Shown here: piece by piece, positions 9,601-16,182 of the stretch
Numbering within the stretch: position 1 is the stretch's first letter
How the letters are laid out: every line of letters starts with the position of its first letter
Assembly: GCA_020636045.1 (NCBI GenBank)
Contig: JACJYP010000021.1
Span: forward strand, 1-36,692
Source of the DNA: Lewinellaceae bacterium
GTDB lineage: Bacteria > Bacteroidota > Bacteroidia > Chitinophagales > Saprospiraceae
DNA: 36,692 bases
Direction: 5' to 3'
Position numbers and translations under genes: made by a program
Notes under the pieces: generated by a model
The model's database searches: none
What the model was told of the DNA's origin: nothing
The model's input: the letters and a program-made list of their open reading frames with translations, nothing else

Positions 9601-10138
9601 CCGCGACCTGGAGATCGCCGACATTGTACCCGGCAGCGATATGAAGGCCGAGAACTTCGCGCTGTTCCCGGATGCGAATGCGATCACGACCAGTTGGAAC
9701 GGCGACGCAGATGCGGAATTCACCATCAAATTCAGGGCGCGCAGATCGGGCAAACTGAGCGAGATGATCAGCGTATCCAGCCGCATCACCAAGGCGGAAG
9801 CATACAGTTTCACGGAAGAAAAGCAGGATGTAGCATTCCGCTTCAACGGGCAAAACGGCGCCACCATCGCCGGCGTCGGGTTCGAATTGTACCAGAACCA
9901 GCCCAACCCCTTCGTGAACAAGACCGTGATCGGGTTCCACCTGCCCGAAGCGGAACGCGCAACGCTGAATATATATGACGAAACGGGTCGACTGCTGCAC
10001 ACGCATACCGCCCAGTTCGACAAAGGTTACAACTCGGTGGCGCTCGACCGCAGCGATCTCAAAACGAACGGCCTGCTCTACTACAGCCTCGAAACGGCGC
10101 ATGAGTCGGCCACCCGCAAAATGATTCTATTGAAGTAA
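3614..10138 (+). CDS. Giant T9SS-secreted mosaic surface protein (CUB, P-domain, HYR-like, dockerin- and cohesin-like, CTD)
   Basis: The 2174-aa reading starts at MKKGSLNLF, giving a signal peptide ending LSAQ; an upstream ATG at 3587 is less likely. Approximate layout: CUB-like domain, residues 45-180; repeated HYR-like or Ig-like segments opening with DNxPP or DNxGP and CP (about 275, 965, 1083, 1232, 1467, 1650), many with paired cysteines; a proprotein-convertase P-domain, 650-790 (FEVPVSLPPGATVNDV, NGTWKIRVTD); a carboxypeptidase-regulatory-like segment, 1766-1830; a dockerin-like pair, 1834-1886 (YDLVLISKHILGL and YDVVELRKLILGIY); a cohesin-like domain, 1960-2070; and a type A T9SS C-terminal domain from about 2089 (YQNQPNPFVNKT, ending RKMILLK). 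No enzymatic domain is seen, so an adhesin or matrix role is inferred. The mosaic suggests export by T9SS and surface anchoring. Confidence 0.95.
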   Translation: MKKGSLNLFLLKAIGLMFLCADLSAQTNVNMAQSGPTQGSPFTINTTSDCFFNFFDSGGASGDYNTNANASVTFAPSNPNTHRVRVIFSSFHLEGGWDALYIYNSSIPGTNQVPGPQGATSAGFPAGNWQTISPGIITANAGTAAVGVNADEALSFVFRSDGSNVAPGWTARVTQVPKYACTLTAPAAISAFTGPGATSSYTNVNSPLPTFAPSACDASYQLQYRLNGGQPVSVNAVGFVTIPAPKGSNVVTWELVDQCGGAVMSSAAQSLLVTDNTPPQITCPSDITINLDPGDCFKQYSYNVTCTDNSGFMVSGSVEHPIDFDNGNAGIMFDIKNLGFSNLTITEFGPSIDAGNWPIQVYYTTSASSWQGNENTPSAWTLAGSADILSSGPADGTPVPGFGITLAPGQSRGIYLTSTFGAPINYTGDNVSVSRQFDDGRLLVSSNPGAGKTYPFGNTFQSRAYNGYVNYEALGANSSVQTTGLPPGSEFPIGETINTFVCTDLDGNTAACSFKVTVVEYSNPIVSLICNDIVFIALGPDCMTEIGADDVLEGGPYGCYDDYIVEIDKIPPYGNGPWVPAILSAADVGKSYAVRVTDPTTGNKCFGNIKVQDNLPPDLDCTPVTLPGNFPTGPTFSQATSANVRYGVQNLPANVVDFQTREFEVPVSLPPGATVNDVDFRVKVSGDAFFGNIRMQVESPSGIIVNTWNQVSGCSPAPIWVRFDDEGSNTVTCPFFTTDKNIQIPFGVGQLSTFDGQQVNGTWKIRVTDINGGNDISTVEIAELYFNVSANFTTGFPNGLTAPPLVPNGPNSFLVQAGLIDACSDVTLSYTDQTTPQNCASGLISIISRRWTAKDASGNTATCIQPIYLLRPTLADVTLPPNYDFIDEPGFGCTNVYPTPDWIESQGQQGFPYVYGMPNGTSSVTWQYEDIKIRICDGSYNIKRRWTIIDACTSESIDYMQFIQVRDNEGPEIECPADVTASTDPFSCCGTVDLPNVIVSDGCSRINSVSAEITTVDPYTDNIIDVVVLNGTLGTFPGNNLDIPDTLAIFGSTGCLPIGDHIVVYTAIDDCGNAGTCSFTLKVNDYSPPVAACDEHTVVAIGPDDPHDCFLPSANGCEFPGVTWVKAYTFDDGSYDNCNSIKFTARRVAPYSDCILGLNHTNGHPDCFDGDPDDVSEFETAVMEGDSIKFYCCEVGTTQMVILRVYQLNPDGSISLYPDGTPIFNECQVEVEVQDKLKPICDPPFNVTVSCENFDPSLWAYGKPNIYDNCCLDSTKMYQGQKGLTHSANYSLFDTTCNKGTITRTFKAYDCRGASTQCTQRIVVEYEQDYFIKFPDDKIVTVCDGTADYGEPVFYGKDCELMGISFQDQIFTVVPDACFKIERTWKIINWCTYLPQAPCIVVPNPNPNPNQTSAQNLPGPIVSKAGTPAPWAPTVVKILPTDPAATNFSTYWNANANCYEYKQIIKVIDNQAPIAICPPSPVEYCDMSTNDNTLWNENYWWEPSCESHDLCEGMADLSISATDLCSGASLDIRYLLFLDLDFDGTMETVVSSTNPPAPGTVQFNNVNTQNFTGGTTRSFDERNVPANQKYRFAMETIKSGTNITAAVRWNTQQSPANYTVPQLPHGTHKIKWIIGDGCGNETVCEYNFVVKDCKAPTVVCINGLSVNIMPTGAISLFTSDFLLHANDNCTPEDMLVFAIRKASNDNTFPTGTNGLPLTMVTFECGDDLGNQPVELWVMDKAGNADFCETIISIQDNMGNCTSTGGTAMVAGVLKTEKGDGLEDCDMEISGQDPTGPSFNYFTMTDDVGEYHFADQVPMYSNYTLTPTKDDNPLNGVSTYDLVLISKHILGLQPFDTPYKTIAADANASGSVTTYDVVELRKLILGIYSELPNNTSWRFVDKDFVFPNPANPFQSTFPETKAVADIQNSHMTDDFVAIKVGDVNNTAMANSFSSADDRAAGTLLFDVEDRNVKAGEEFEVRFTAAEKVTGYQFTLNYRDLEIADIVPGSDMKAENFALFPDANAITTSWNGDADAEFTIKFRARRSGKLSEMISVSSRITKAEAYSFTEEKQDVAFRFNGQNGATIAGVGFELYQNQPNPFVNKTVIGFHLPEAERATLNIYDETGRLLHTHTAQFDKGYNSVALDRSDLKTNGLLYYSLETAHESATRKMILLK

Positions 10139-10164
10139 TCCGATATTTGAACACACGCTTTTTC

Positions 10165-10197
10165 AAAGGCGCCCCGGTCCCTTGCCGGGGCGCTTTA
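10165..10197 (+). terminator. Rho-independent terminator after the giant T9SS gene
   Basis: AAAGGCGCCCCGG and CCGGGGCGCTTT form a GC-rich stem around a short loop 27 bases after the stop codon, with flanking A and T pairs extending the stem. Confidence 0.85.
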
Positions 10198-10549
10198 ATC
10201 CCAAACACCCCCTGCATCATGACACGCTTCTAATCCGGCGCGTCGCTATCCTGTTAGCGGATGGCGACGCGCTTGCATTTGGGGAAGGCCGGCCTGCGAA
10301 CGCGTCACCGGCAGTATATGTCGGAAAAAACCTTTACTTTTCGGGCAGAAGCCTGCATCTGTAGTATTTTTTTAATCTGTTTTCTCGCCTATGTTCCGAT
10401 GCCACCGGAAACACTTTCTAACATCCCGGCACTTTGCCAGCCCCGTTTAGCGTTCTCAATATTTTGCCGCTGAGCGCCAAATGAATTGGGTATCCTTATA
10501 ATGTAATACCTGTACTTAAACCGAATACGTACCTCTAACGCGTCCCGCT
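10198..10549. other. 352-bp intergenic region with a long hairpin, before cassette copy 2
   Basis: No convincing gene. A 14-bp stem at 10238-10272 (GCGCGTCGCTATCC with GGATGGCGACGCGC, one G-T pair, loop TGTTAGC) is the clearest structure. It has no T tract, so it is unlikely to be a simple terminator. The promoter of the gene at 10550 must lie here; the AT-rich TATCCTTATAATG around 10490 is a candidate but not a clear match to the Bacteroidota consensus. Confidence 0.55.
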
Positions 10550-12100
10550 ATGAGAGACCTGATAGAACTGGCCAGTCTGCTCAATAAAACAAAGTTGAAA
10601 ACCAGTGGGATTCTGGACATCATTTTGGAACCCGGTTCCAAGATGCAGCAGTTATACGATGCTATTATTAGCCAAAAAATACAATCGGACGAAGACGCGC
10701 AGGCCTGGCAACTGGAAATCGACGACGACCCTGCCAAACTGCCCAACCTGAAGAACAAGTTGAAGGACCGGATGCTGGATTCCGTCTTTCTGCTCGATTT
10801 TAAAGAACCCGGGTTTTCGGACCGGCAAAAGGCGCTGTACGAATGTCATAAGAAGTGGGCGGCGGCCATGATGCTGATCATGCGAAACGCCAAAATTTCG
10901 GGTATCGATGCGTTGGAAAAGTTGCTCCGCCACACCATGCGTTTTGAGTTTACGGAACTGACATGCGATATTCTCAGGGCGCTTCGCATCTACTACAGCA
11001 CCGCCGGGGGCGATCTGAAAAAATACGAGAGCACCCGCGAACAATTGCACTATTACCAGGACATCTGGCATATGGAGAACCAGGTGGAAGATCTTTACAC
11101 GGAATTGATCATCCACTACGTGAACAGCAAGGCGACGAAGATGGAGGTGTCGGAACAGGCCAAGGTGTACTACGGTATCATCAAGCCCTATCTGGAGCGT
11201 TGCGATACGTTCAAACTGCACATTTTCGGGCGAATGATACAGATCTTTGCACACAGCAGTGTGAACGATTATGTTACCACGGCCCGCTTGTGTGAAGAGG
11301 CGATACTTTTCTTCGACAAAAAAGAGTACGACAGCGGTTTTGCTCTTCAGGTGTTTTACTACAACCTTATTACCTGCTACCTCCAGTTACGAGAGTTTGA
11401 AAAAGGCCAGGTGATCATCGAGCGCTGCCAGAACCTGGTCGATCCGGGCTCGTTTAACTGGTTCAAGTTACAGGAACTGTATTTCCTCCTGACCATGCAT
11501 ACCGCCCACTATGCGGAAGCGGCGCAGGTGCTGGACCGCGTGATGGGCAACCCTCATTTCCGAAAGCAGTCGTTCCAGATCACGGAAGTCTGGAATATAT
11601 ATCTCGCATACGTGCATTTCCTGATTACGATCGGCAAACTGCCATCGTCTACCGTCACGTCGCCGCGCAATTCGAAGTTCAAACTCGGTAAATTCCTGAA
11701 CGAGACGCCCGTGTTTTCCAAAGACAAGCGGGGGATGAACATCCCGATCCTGATCGTTCAGATCCTGTACGCCCTTACGCAACGCGATTATCAGCAATGT
11801 ATTGACCGGATGGAAGGCATCGAGAAATACTGTAGCCGCTACCTCAAGCAGAACGATACTTTCCGGAGCAATTGTTTTATCAAAATGCTGCTTCAGATAC
11901 CGGTATACTCGTTCCATCGCGAAAGGGTGAGCAGGCATACGCAGAAGTTGTATAAAATGCTATGTTCCAAACCCATGGAAGTGGCCAATCAGGCTTATGA
12001 AATCGAGATCATCCCTTATGAAACGCTCTGGCAACTGACCGTAAACGCCCTCGAAAAAGGTCCTTCACGGCAGGAATTGCTGCGCCCCAGGATCTCCTGA
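10550..12100 (+). CDS. Cassette copy 2: 516-aa TPR-like helical protein, function unknown
   Basis: Full-length paralogue of the gene at 294-1847 (516 against 517 aa, about half identical, no large gaps), so the cassette arose by duplication rather than convergence. The same blocks are kept: NYLx-free N-terminus MRDLIELASLLNKTK, FTELTCDILRALR, ARLCEEAI, QVFYYNLITCYLQLREFEKG and NDTFRSNCFIKMLLQIP. No signal peptide or membrane helix. The helical, aromatic-rich pattern suggests a TPR-like protein- or peptide-binding scaffold, which is inference. A terminator follows, then the conserved upstream block and tiny peptide, exactly as in copy 1. The best-conserved block (C-terminal third) is a good place to look for a binding surface. 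Confidence 0.9.
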   Translation: MRDLIELASLLNKTKLKTSGILDIILEPGSKMQQLYDAIISQKIQSDEDAQAWQLEIDDDPAKLPNLKNKLKDRMLDSVFLLDFKEPGFSDRQKALYECHKKWAAAMMLIMRNAKISGIDALEKLLRHTMRFEFTELTCDILRALRIYYSTAGGDLKKYESTREQLHYYQDIWHMENQVEDLYTELIIHYVNSKATKMEVSEQAKVYYGIIKPYLERCDTFKLHIFGRMIQIFAHSSVNDYVTTARLCEEAILFFDKKEYDSGFALQVFYYNLITCYLQLREFEKGQVIIERCQNLVDPGSFNWFKLQELYFLLTMHTAHYAEAAQVLDRVMGNPHFRKQSFQITEVWNIYLAYVHFLITIGKLPSSTVTSPRNSKFKLGKFLNETPVFSKDKRGMNIPILIVQILYALTQRDYQQCIDRMEGIEKYCSRYLKQNDTFRSNCFIKMLLQIPVYSFHRERVSRHTQKLYKMLCSKPMEVANQAYEIEIIPYETLWQLTVNALEKGPSRQELLRPRIS

Positions 12101-12138
12101 CCGGGGCAATTTGAGCCCTTAAACAGTGCGATATACCC

Positions 12139-12180
12139 AACCGTCCGGCAAGCCAAGAGGCTTTTCGGACGGTTTTTTTA
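12139..12180 (+). terminator. Rho-independent terminator after cassette copy 2 large gene
   Basis: AACCGTCCG pairs with CGGACGGTT, with an inner AGCC/GGCT stem, followed by a run of seven T. It lies about 40 bases after the stop, matching the position of the terminator after the first paralogue. Confidence 0.92.
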
Positions 12181-12240
12181 TTCGCGACACAAGCGATTTG
12201 GCGCGCTCAAATGAAATTTTCAATTTTTCAAAACGTTGAT

Positions 12241-12345
12241 AATCAGTTATTTGAAAAAATATCGAAGAAAAAACACCAAAAATAACCGGGCGATAATGGT
12301 GCGATTACTGTCCTAAGTCGTCCCCTGGCCCCACGGGTACCTTTG
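12241..12345 (+). promoter_or_regulatory. Upstream block conserved in both cassettes, copy 2
   Basis: AATCAGTTATTTGAAA begins at 12241, ATTACTGTCCT at 12304 and TACCTTTG at 12338. The spacing between the first two is 63 bp here and 64 bp in copy 1, and between the last two 35 and 34 bp. TACCTTTG fits the Bacteroidota TAnnTTTG -7 element exactly, which supports reading this as the promoter of the 39-aa peptide gene 26 bp further on. The outer blocks may bind a regulator. Confidence 0.65.
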
Positions 12346-12370
12346 ATGCATCACTTAAAAAGGAAACGTT

Positions 12371-12490
12371 ATGCTCAATTGGATTTTACCTACTGGCTGG
12401 ATTCTTCTTCTTTTTGACGGCAGCACAGAACGCGCCACTTGCCAGGATGAAAAAGGCAATATCATCGTGATCGACATGCTCGGTGCCTAA
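12371..12490 (+). CDS. Cassette copy 2: 39-aa peptide ending in DMLGA
   Basis: The frame opens with MLNWILPTGWILLLF, continues through a polar stretch with one cysteine (ERATCQDEKGN) and ends IIVIDMLGA. A ribosome binding site (AAAAAGGAAACG) precedes the ATG. Relative to the 19-aa peptide of copy 1 it has the same C-terminal pattern, D-(L/M)-(I/L)-G-A, but a longer hydrophobic N-terminus that could act as a membrane or export segment. It sits between the conserved upstream block and the cysteine-rich gene 45 bp downstream, likely on one transcript. The function is unknown; a secreted or sensed peptide and a leader ORF are both possible. Confidence 0.6.
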   Translation: MLNWILPTGWILLLFDGSTERATCQDEKGNIIVIDMLGA

Positions 12491-12535
12491 ACCGCCCCAT
12501 TGTATTTCCCAATTATCGAAAAAAATTAGGCCATA

Positions 12536-13012
12536 ATGGAGATGTTTATCAAACAGGAATCAACCGGAACGGAACGCCGGGAATTGCCGGGTCGCCTTGC
12601 CGGCCGTGAATATCCCAGGCGTGCCGATATGGTCCTCCAGTGCGAGGTTATGTTCGGATCGCCCAGTTCGAATTGCGACGGCAACGGGATCTGCAAGATC
12701 GTAGCGCGCAGCGAACAGCCCGCCCTGCGGCCGGTGCAGCGGACCAGATGCGACCATGCGCGCGCATTGTTTTCCGCCATCGACGGTGGGAAAGGCGCTT
12801 CCCTGTGTTTCCGCCGCGAATGGCTCTGTTCAAAACTGATGAAACATCACTTCCGGCACGGCGTACTCGAAATGCCGGAGCCCTGCCCGATCCCGCAGGA
12901 GATCGCCCGGGCCCTGGGACTTTCCATCGGCGAATTGCCCGCCGGCCTGCACCTGATAGAAGACTACGGAACCCATTTCCGCATCAACATACGCTTCAAC
13001 AAAATCGCCTGA
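12536..13012 (+). CDS. Cassette copy 2: 158-aa protein with six conserved cysteines
   Basis: Paralogue of 2482-2943. Shared features are C36-X10-C47-X5-C53 in a CEVMFGSPS..C.GNGICK context, C72, C98 (REWLC), C117 in EMPEPCPIPQEI, a following LGL, a PAGLH stretch and a terminal FRINI. C91 is specific to this copy. The N-terminal ~30 residues are polar, divergent and arginine-rich. No signal peptide. The invariant cysteines in a soluble-looking protein suggest metal binding, but no known zinc or iron-sulfur motif is matched exactly. It is 45 bp after the tiny peptide with no terminator between, so co-expression is likely. Confidence 0.85.
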   Translation: MEMFIKQESTGTERRELPGRLAGREYPRRADMVLQCEVMFGSPSSNCDGNGICKIVARSEQPALRPVQRTRCDHARALFSAIDGGKGASLCFRREWLCSKLMKHHFRHGVLEMPEPCPIPQEIARALGLSIGELPAGLHLIEDYGTHFRINIRFNKIA

Positions 13013-13081
13013 CATTATCCCTGGGGCCCCCGCCCCGTATATAATCTTTCTCCAGACGCCCGTTAGGGCACGCTTCATTCC

Positions 13082-13112
13082 GAAGAACAAGAGTTCTTCC
13101 CCCTTTTTTAAA
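13082..13112 (+). terminator. Terminator candidate after cassette copy 2
   Basis: GAAGAAC and GTTCTTC form a 7-bp stem with an AAGA loop, followed by CCCCC and six T. A modest stem, but the first candidate after the cysteine-rich gene. Confidence 0.55.
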
Positions 13113-13148
13113 GTGCACAAAACGAAACGCACTTTTGGCATACAGGAT

Positions 13149-13183
13149 ACGCCATCCCTCCCCGGGATGGCGTTCTTGCTTTT
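13149..13183 (+). terminator. Second terminator-like hairpin
   Basis: ACGCCATCCC and GGGATGGCGT form a perfect 10-bp stem around a 5-base loop, followed by TTCTTGCTTTT. It probably backs up the weaker hairpin at 13082. Confidence 0.7.
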
Positions 13184-13664
13184 GTGGGTGGTTTTGGGGT
13201 GCATAAACTGTATGAGTCATCCTTTTTTCAATATTGCGAATAAGAGATTTTAACATCTGAAGGAGTGCAATATCCTGAAAATGTGCGCCCTTTGTCCTTT
13301 TTTGCTTGACCAAAAAAGAACGAAAAAAGTCAAGGCTTTATGGAAATCCAGCGATTTTGCCTGAAATCTACGGCGGCGCAAAACCAAACTCGCCCCTCCT
13401 TCGTCGGGGCTCAGACAGGGTTTTGCTTTTCCCGCCTCCGATTTCGCAAAATCGGGATTTCCATAAGGCCGATTTCCCAGCAAACCAATTTATTACAAAA
13501 TAAGGATCGTCTCAAAATTTGAGATGATTGGTATTGCTTGTACGCCCGCATGGATCGAAAGAGAGGCTGACGCATCACTCAATACCGGACAACAGCAGGA
13601 TTCCCCTAATGTGACGAAGTAGCGTTAAGTTTGCATGCATTGAATTAAAAAACTCCCTTCCAAC
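13184..13664. repeat. Gene-free region with an imperfect inverted-repeat element
   Basis: No convincing gene. At 13334-13360 a segment GGCTTTATGGAAATCC..GATTTTGC faces its inverted copy GCAAAATCGGGATTTCCATA at 13446-13466, with about 85 bp between. The left side follows a T/A-rich stretch (CCTTTTTTGCTTGACCAAAAAAG). It resembles dispersed non-coding repeats seen in Bacteroidota genomes, but only this one copy occurs in the window, so mobility is inference. Confidence 0.5.
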
Positions 13665-14480
13665 ATGACCCAGCCCGCACTGCCCCTGATCGAAGAAAAA
13701 CTGCCCGGCAATATCGCCTTCGACATGCTGCTTGTAGAAGGCGGCGAATATCACATGGGTGGCGCTGAGGAAGAAGCCGGAAATGATGAAAGCCCGTACA
13801 CCGGGTAAAAGTTTCCACCTTTTACCTCGGCAAATACCCGGTGACGCAGGCTGTTTGGCAGTCCGTGATGAGGGACAACCCATCCAATTTCGAAGGTGAT
13901 AATCGTCCTGTGGAGCAAGTGTCGTGGGACGATGTACAGGAATTTCTCAAAAAACTGAACAGTTTGACAAATAAAACATACCGCCTTCCGACAGAGGCCG
14001 AGTGGGAATTTGGCGCGCGGTGGTATTCACAGCGAAGAATATTTATTTGCCGGCAGCGACAAACTCAAACAGGTAGGCTGGTACGATGAGAACAGCAATG
14101 AGAAGACTCATGAAGTAGGACAAAAATTAGGCAATGAACTGGGCCTTTATGACATGAGCGGTAATGTGTAGGAGTGGGTAGGATGACTGGCACGACATAT
14201 AAAGGACGCCTGAAGACGGCTCGGCCTGGATTGACACCGGTAGGGGCGGCAACCGCGTCATTCGCGGCGGCAGTTACACACCAGCGGAGGTCCTGCCGCG
14301 CCGCGTTTCGCGCCAGGGCGGGTCGGCGGGCGCGGCAGTGCTATCGGTTTCCGCCTTGCGCTCTCCCTCCAGTCAGTTGGTTACCGGCTGGCGCTTCCGT
14401 GAGCAAAAATTCTCTTGCGGCGGCGAACAAGCGAGGCAGGCGGGCGTGCGCAGCCGCCGCGTGCCCGCGCAGGGAGTGGC
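13665..14480 (+). pseudogene. Decayed formylglycine-generating-enzyme (FGE/SUMF1)-like gene
   Basis: Pieces of the FGE-sulfatase fold appear in order across three frames. The start frame gives LLVEGGEYHMGG and DESP; after a one-base loss near 13794 come the V-H-R-V equivalent, YLGKYPVTQAVW and EQVSWDDVQEFLKKL with YRLPTEAEWEF; after another loss near 14017 come EEYLFAGSDKLKQVGWYDEN, LGLYDMSGNV, then TAG (14169-14171) where Trp is expected before E-W; then a frame with GGNRVIRGGSY. At least two frameshifts plus a nonsense codon make it non-functional. Intact relatives either generate formylglycine or act as accessory domains in conflict or modification systems; which applied here cannot be told. 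The 3' end runs into the first REP-pair block. Confidence 0.85.
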
Positions 14481-14481
14481 C

Positions 14482-14665
14482 TGGTAGCGCGGCATTCATG
14501 CCGCCCCGGTCGAGGGCGTTTACGCCCGTTTTATCGCTTGGAAAATCGGCCGGGCCGGCAGCAAACACAAAAAAAACGCGGCTGGCGTTTACGTCCGTTG
14601 CGTTTTATAGAAAAAGACGGCCATAAATGGCCTCGACCGGGGCGGCATAAATGCCGCGCTACCGG
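14482..14665. repeat. REP-pair (BIME-like) block A
   Basis: Begins GGTAGCGCGGCATTCATGCC and ends with the inverted form GGCGGCATAAATGCCGCGCT. Each end carries the palindrome GCGGCATnnATGCCGC, and outer CCGGTCGAGG and CCTCGACCGG pair across the unit. The middle has GGCCGGGCCGGC and GGCGTTTACG motifs. Three more blocks of the same design follow. Confidence 0.85.
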
Positions 14666-14735
14666 TAAAAAGCATATTTTGGGGGCTAATGTCCTACTAA
14701 GAAGGCCTGAAGTGCCGTAACCAACCATAAAAACC

Positions 14736-14882
14736 ATGCGAGACAATTTTACACCGGAATACACCCGTTACCAAAAATATTTGGTGTCGGCGGTGAACTA
14801 TTTGAAGCAAAATCCGGTGGCAGCGGGTATTTGCAAGCACTGGATGCAGCATCCCTTTACCTGGGTGCGTGAAGATTGGTAG
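14736..14882 (+). mobile_element. Internally deleted RAYT derivative 1 (in-frame 48-aa ORF)
   Basis: The ORF starts MRDNFTPEYTRY, identical to the start of the RAYT gene at 15126, then jumps to QKYLVSAVNYLKQNP and runs to the RAYT C-terminus (HPFTWVRE.W). About 510 bp of the transposase, including the HxH motif and the candidate catalytic tyrosine, is missing. The junction falls in a short ACC(AAAA) homology. The frame is preserved, but catalysis is not possible. Confidence 0.8.
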
Positions 14883-15054
14883 CGCGGCATTCATGCCGCC
14901 CCGTCAAGGCGTTTACGCCCGTTGTATCACGTGAAGAATCGGCCGAGCCGGCGGCAAACACAAAAAACGCGGCTGGCGTTTACGTCCGTTGCGTTTTATA
15001 GAAAAGACGGCCATAACAATGGCCTCGACTGGGGCACAAATGCCGCGCTACCGG
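14878..15054. repeat. REP-pair (BIME-like) block B
   Basis: Same architecture as block A with small differences: CCCCGTCAAGG instead of CCCCGGTCGAGG, and a shortened right end GGGGCACAAATGCCGCGCTACC. The left end overlaps the stop of the deleted RAYT derivative. Confidence 0.8.
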
Positions 15055-15125
15055 TAAAAAGCATATTTTGGGGGCTAATGTCCTCACTACGAAGGCCTGA
15101 AATACCGTAACCAACCATAAAAACC

Positions 15126-15786
15126 ATGCGAGACAATTTTACACCGGAATACACCCGTTACCTCCCCATTTTCATCGCCCGGGGCAATGTTCTTTGTCAC
15201 ATTTCGGTTGTTTGACTCGCTTCCAAAGGTATTTTTGGAAAACTTATCAGAAAAATACAGGGAGCAGAAGGAGGCAATCGAACAGGCAAACCATCCCGAT
15301 AAAGAAGCGCAACTCTATCTGATGCAGCGCGCCTATTTTCTTGAATTTGACCGGGCGCTTGACAAATGCGATCACGGGCCTGCCTGGCTAAAGGCGCCGC
15401 AGGCAGCATTGCCGCTTGCCGACCAGTTCAATAAATTCGACGGCATCTTTTACCAATTGATGGGCTATACCGTTTTACCCAACCACGCGCATGTGATTTT
15501 GGATTTTTCCATTCAATTGAAGCCTGACGGTGCGGTGGATACGACTACCTACAAAAATCTGGACTATGTGATAAACCGGATAAAAGGCGCAAGCGCACGA
15601 CACATCAACCTTGCGCTCGGTAGTACGGGGCAAACATTATGGCAGCCCGGCTATCACGACCGTTATATCCGCGACCAAAAGCATTTGGTATCGGCGGTGA
15701 ACTATTTGAAGCAAAATCCGGTGGCAGCGGGTATTTGCAAGCACTGGATGCAGCATCCCTTTACCTGGGTGCGTGAAGGTTGGTAG
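15126..15786 (+). mobile_element. REP-associated tyrosine transposase (RAYT, Y1/IS200-like), frameshifted near the N-terminus
   Basis: RAYTs are single-domain HUH nucleases thought to mobilise REP sequences. The ORF from 15187 (MFFVTFRLFDSLP) carries the family pattern: VLPNHAHVIL with the HxH metal site near residue 97, RIKGASARHIN, LWQPGYHDRYIRDQ with candidate catalytic tyrosines, and YLKQNPVAAGI. The usual N-terminus (MRDNFTPEYTRYLP) lies upstream from 15126 but is out of frame: one C appears lost near 15168 and one G near 15182, since restoring both reads HFHRPGAMFF. Either the gene is recently broken or translation starts at 15187. REP-pair blocks flank it closely on both sides; the right one overlaps its stop. 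It is the only copy here that could be active. Confidence 0.85.
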
Positions 15787-15964
15787 CGCGGCATTCATGC
15801 CGCCCCGGTCGAGGGCGTTTACGCCCGTTTTATCGCTTGGAAAATCGGCCGGGCCGGCAGCAAACACAAAAAAATCGCGGCTGGCGTTTACGTCCGTTGC
15901 ATTTTATTGAAAAAGACGGCCATAAATGGCCTCGACCGGGGCGGCATAAATGCCGCGCTACCGG
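15782..15964. repeat. REP-pair (BIME-like) block C
   Basis: Nearly identical to block A from GGTAGCGCGGCATTCATGCC through GGCGGCATAAATGCCGCGCT. The left end overlaps the RAYT stop codon. Confidence 0.85.
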
Positions 15965-16035
15965 TAAAAAACATATTTTGGGGGCTATCGCCCTCACTAC
16001 TAAGGCCTGAAATGCCGTAACCAACCATAAAAACC

Positions 16036-16182
16036 ATGCGAGACGACTTTACACCGGAATACACCCGTTACCAAAAATATTTGGTGCCGGCGGTGAACTA
16101 TTTGAAGCAAAATCCGGTGGCAGCAGGTATTTGCACGCACTGGATGCAGCATCCCTTTACCTGAGTACGCGAAGGTTGGTAG
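16036..16182 (+). mobile_element. Internally deleted RAYT derivative 2 (with nonsense codon)
   Basis: Same deletion junction as derivative 1 (CGTTACC joined to AAAAATATTTGG), so both descend from one deleted ancestor. Here the frame ends early: TGG in the FTWVRE region is TGA at 16162-16164. Other substitutions (MRDDFTPEYT, LVPAVNY, CTHWM) show further drift. Confidence 0.8.

Noticed and set aside
7385..10102. Minus-strand ORF of 905 aa
   Set aside because: Antisense shadow of the same gene; the forward frame has clear domains, signal peptide and sorting tail.
14174..14626. ORF of 150 aa across the 3' end of the FGE-like pseudogene and REP block A
   Set aside because: The translation mixes out-of-frame FGE sequence with REP sequence; it has no independent conservation.
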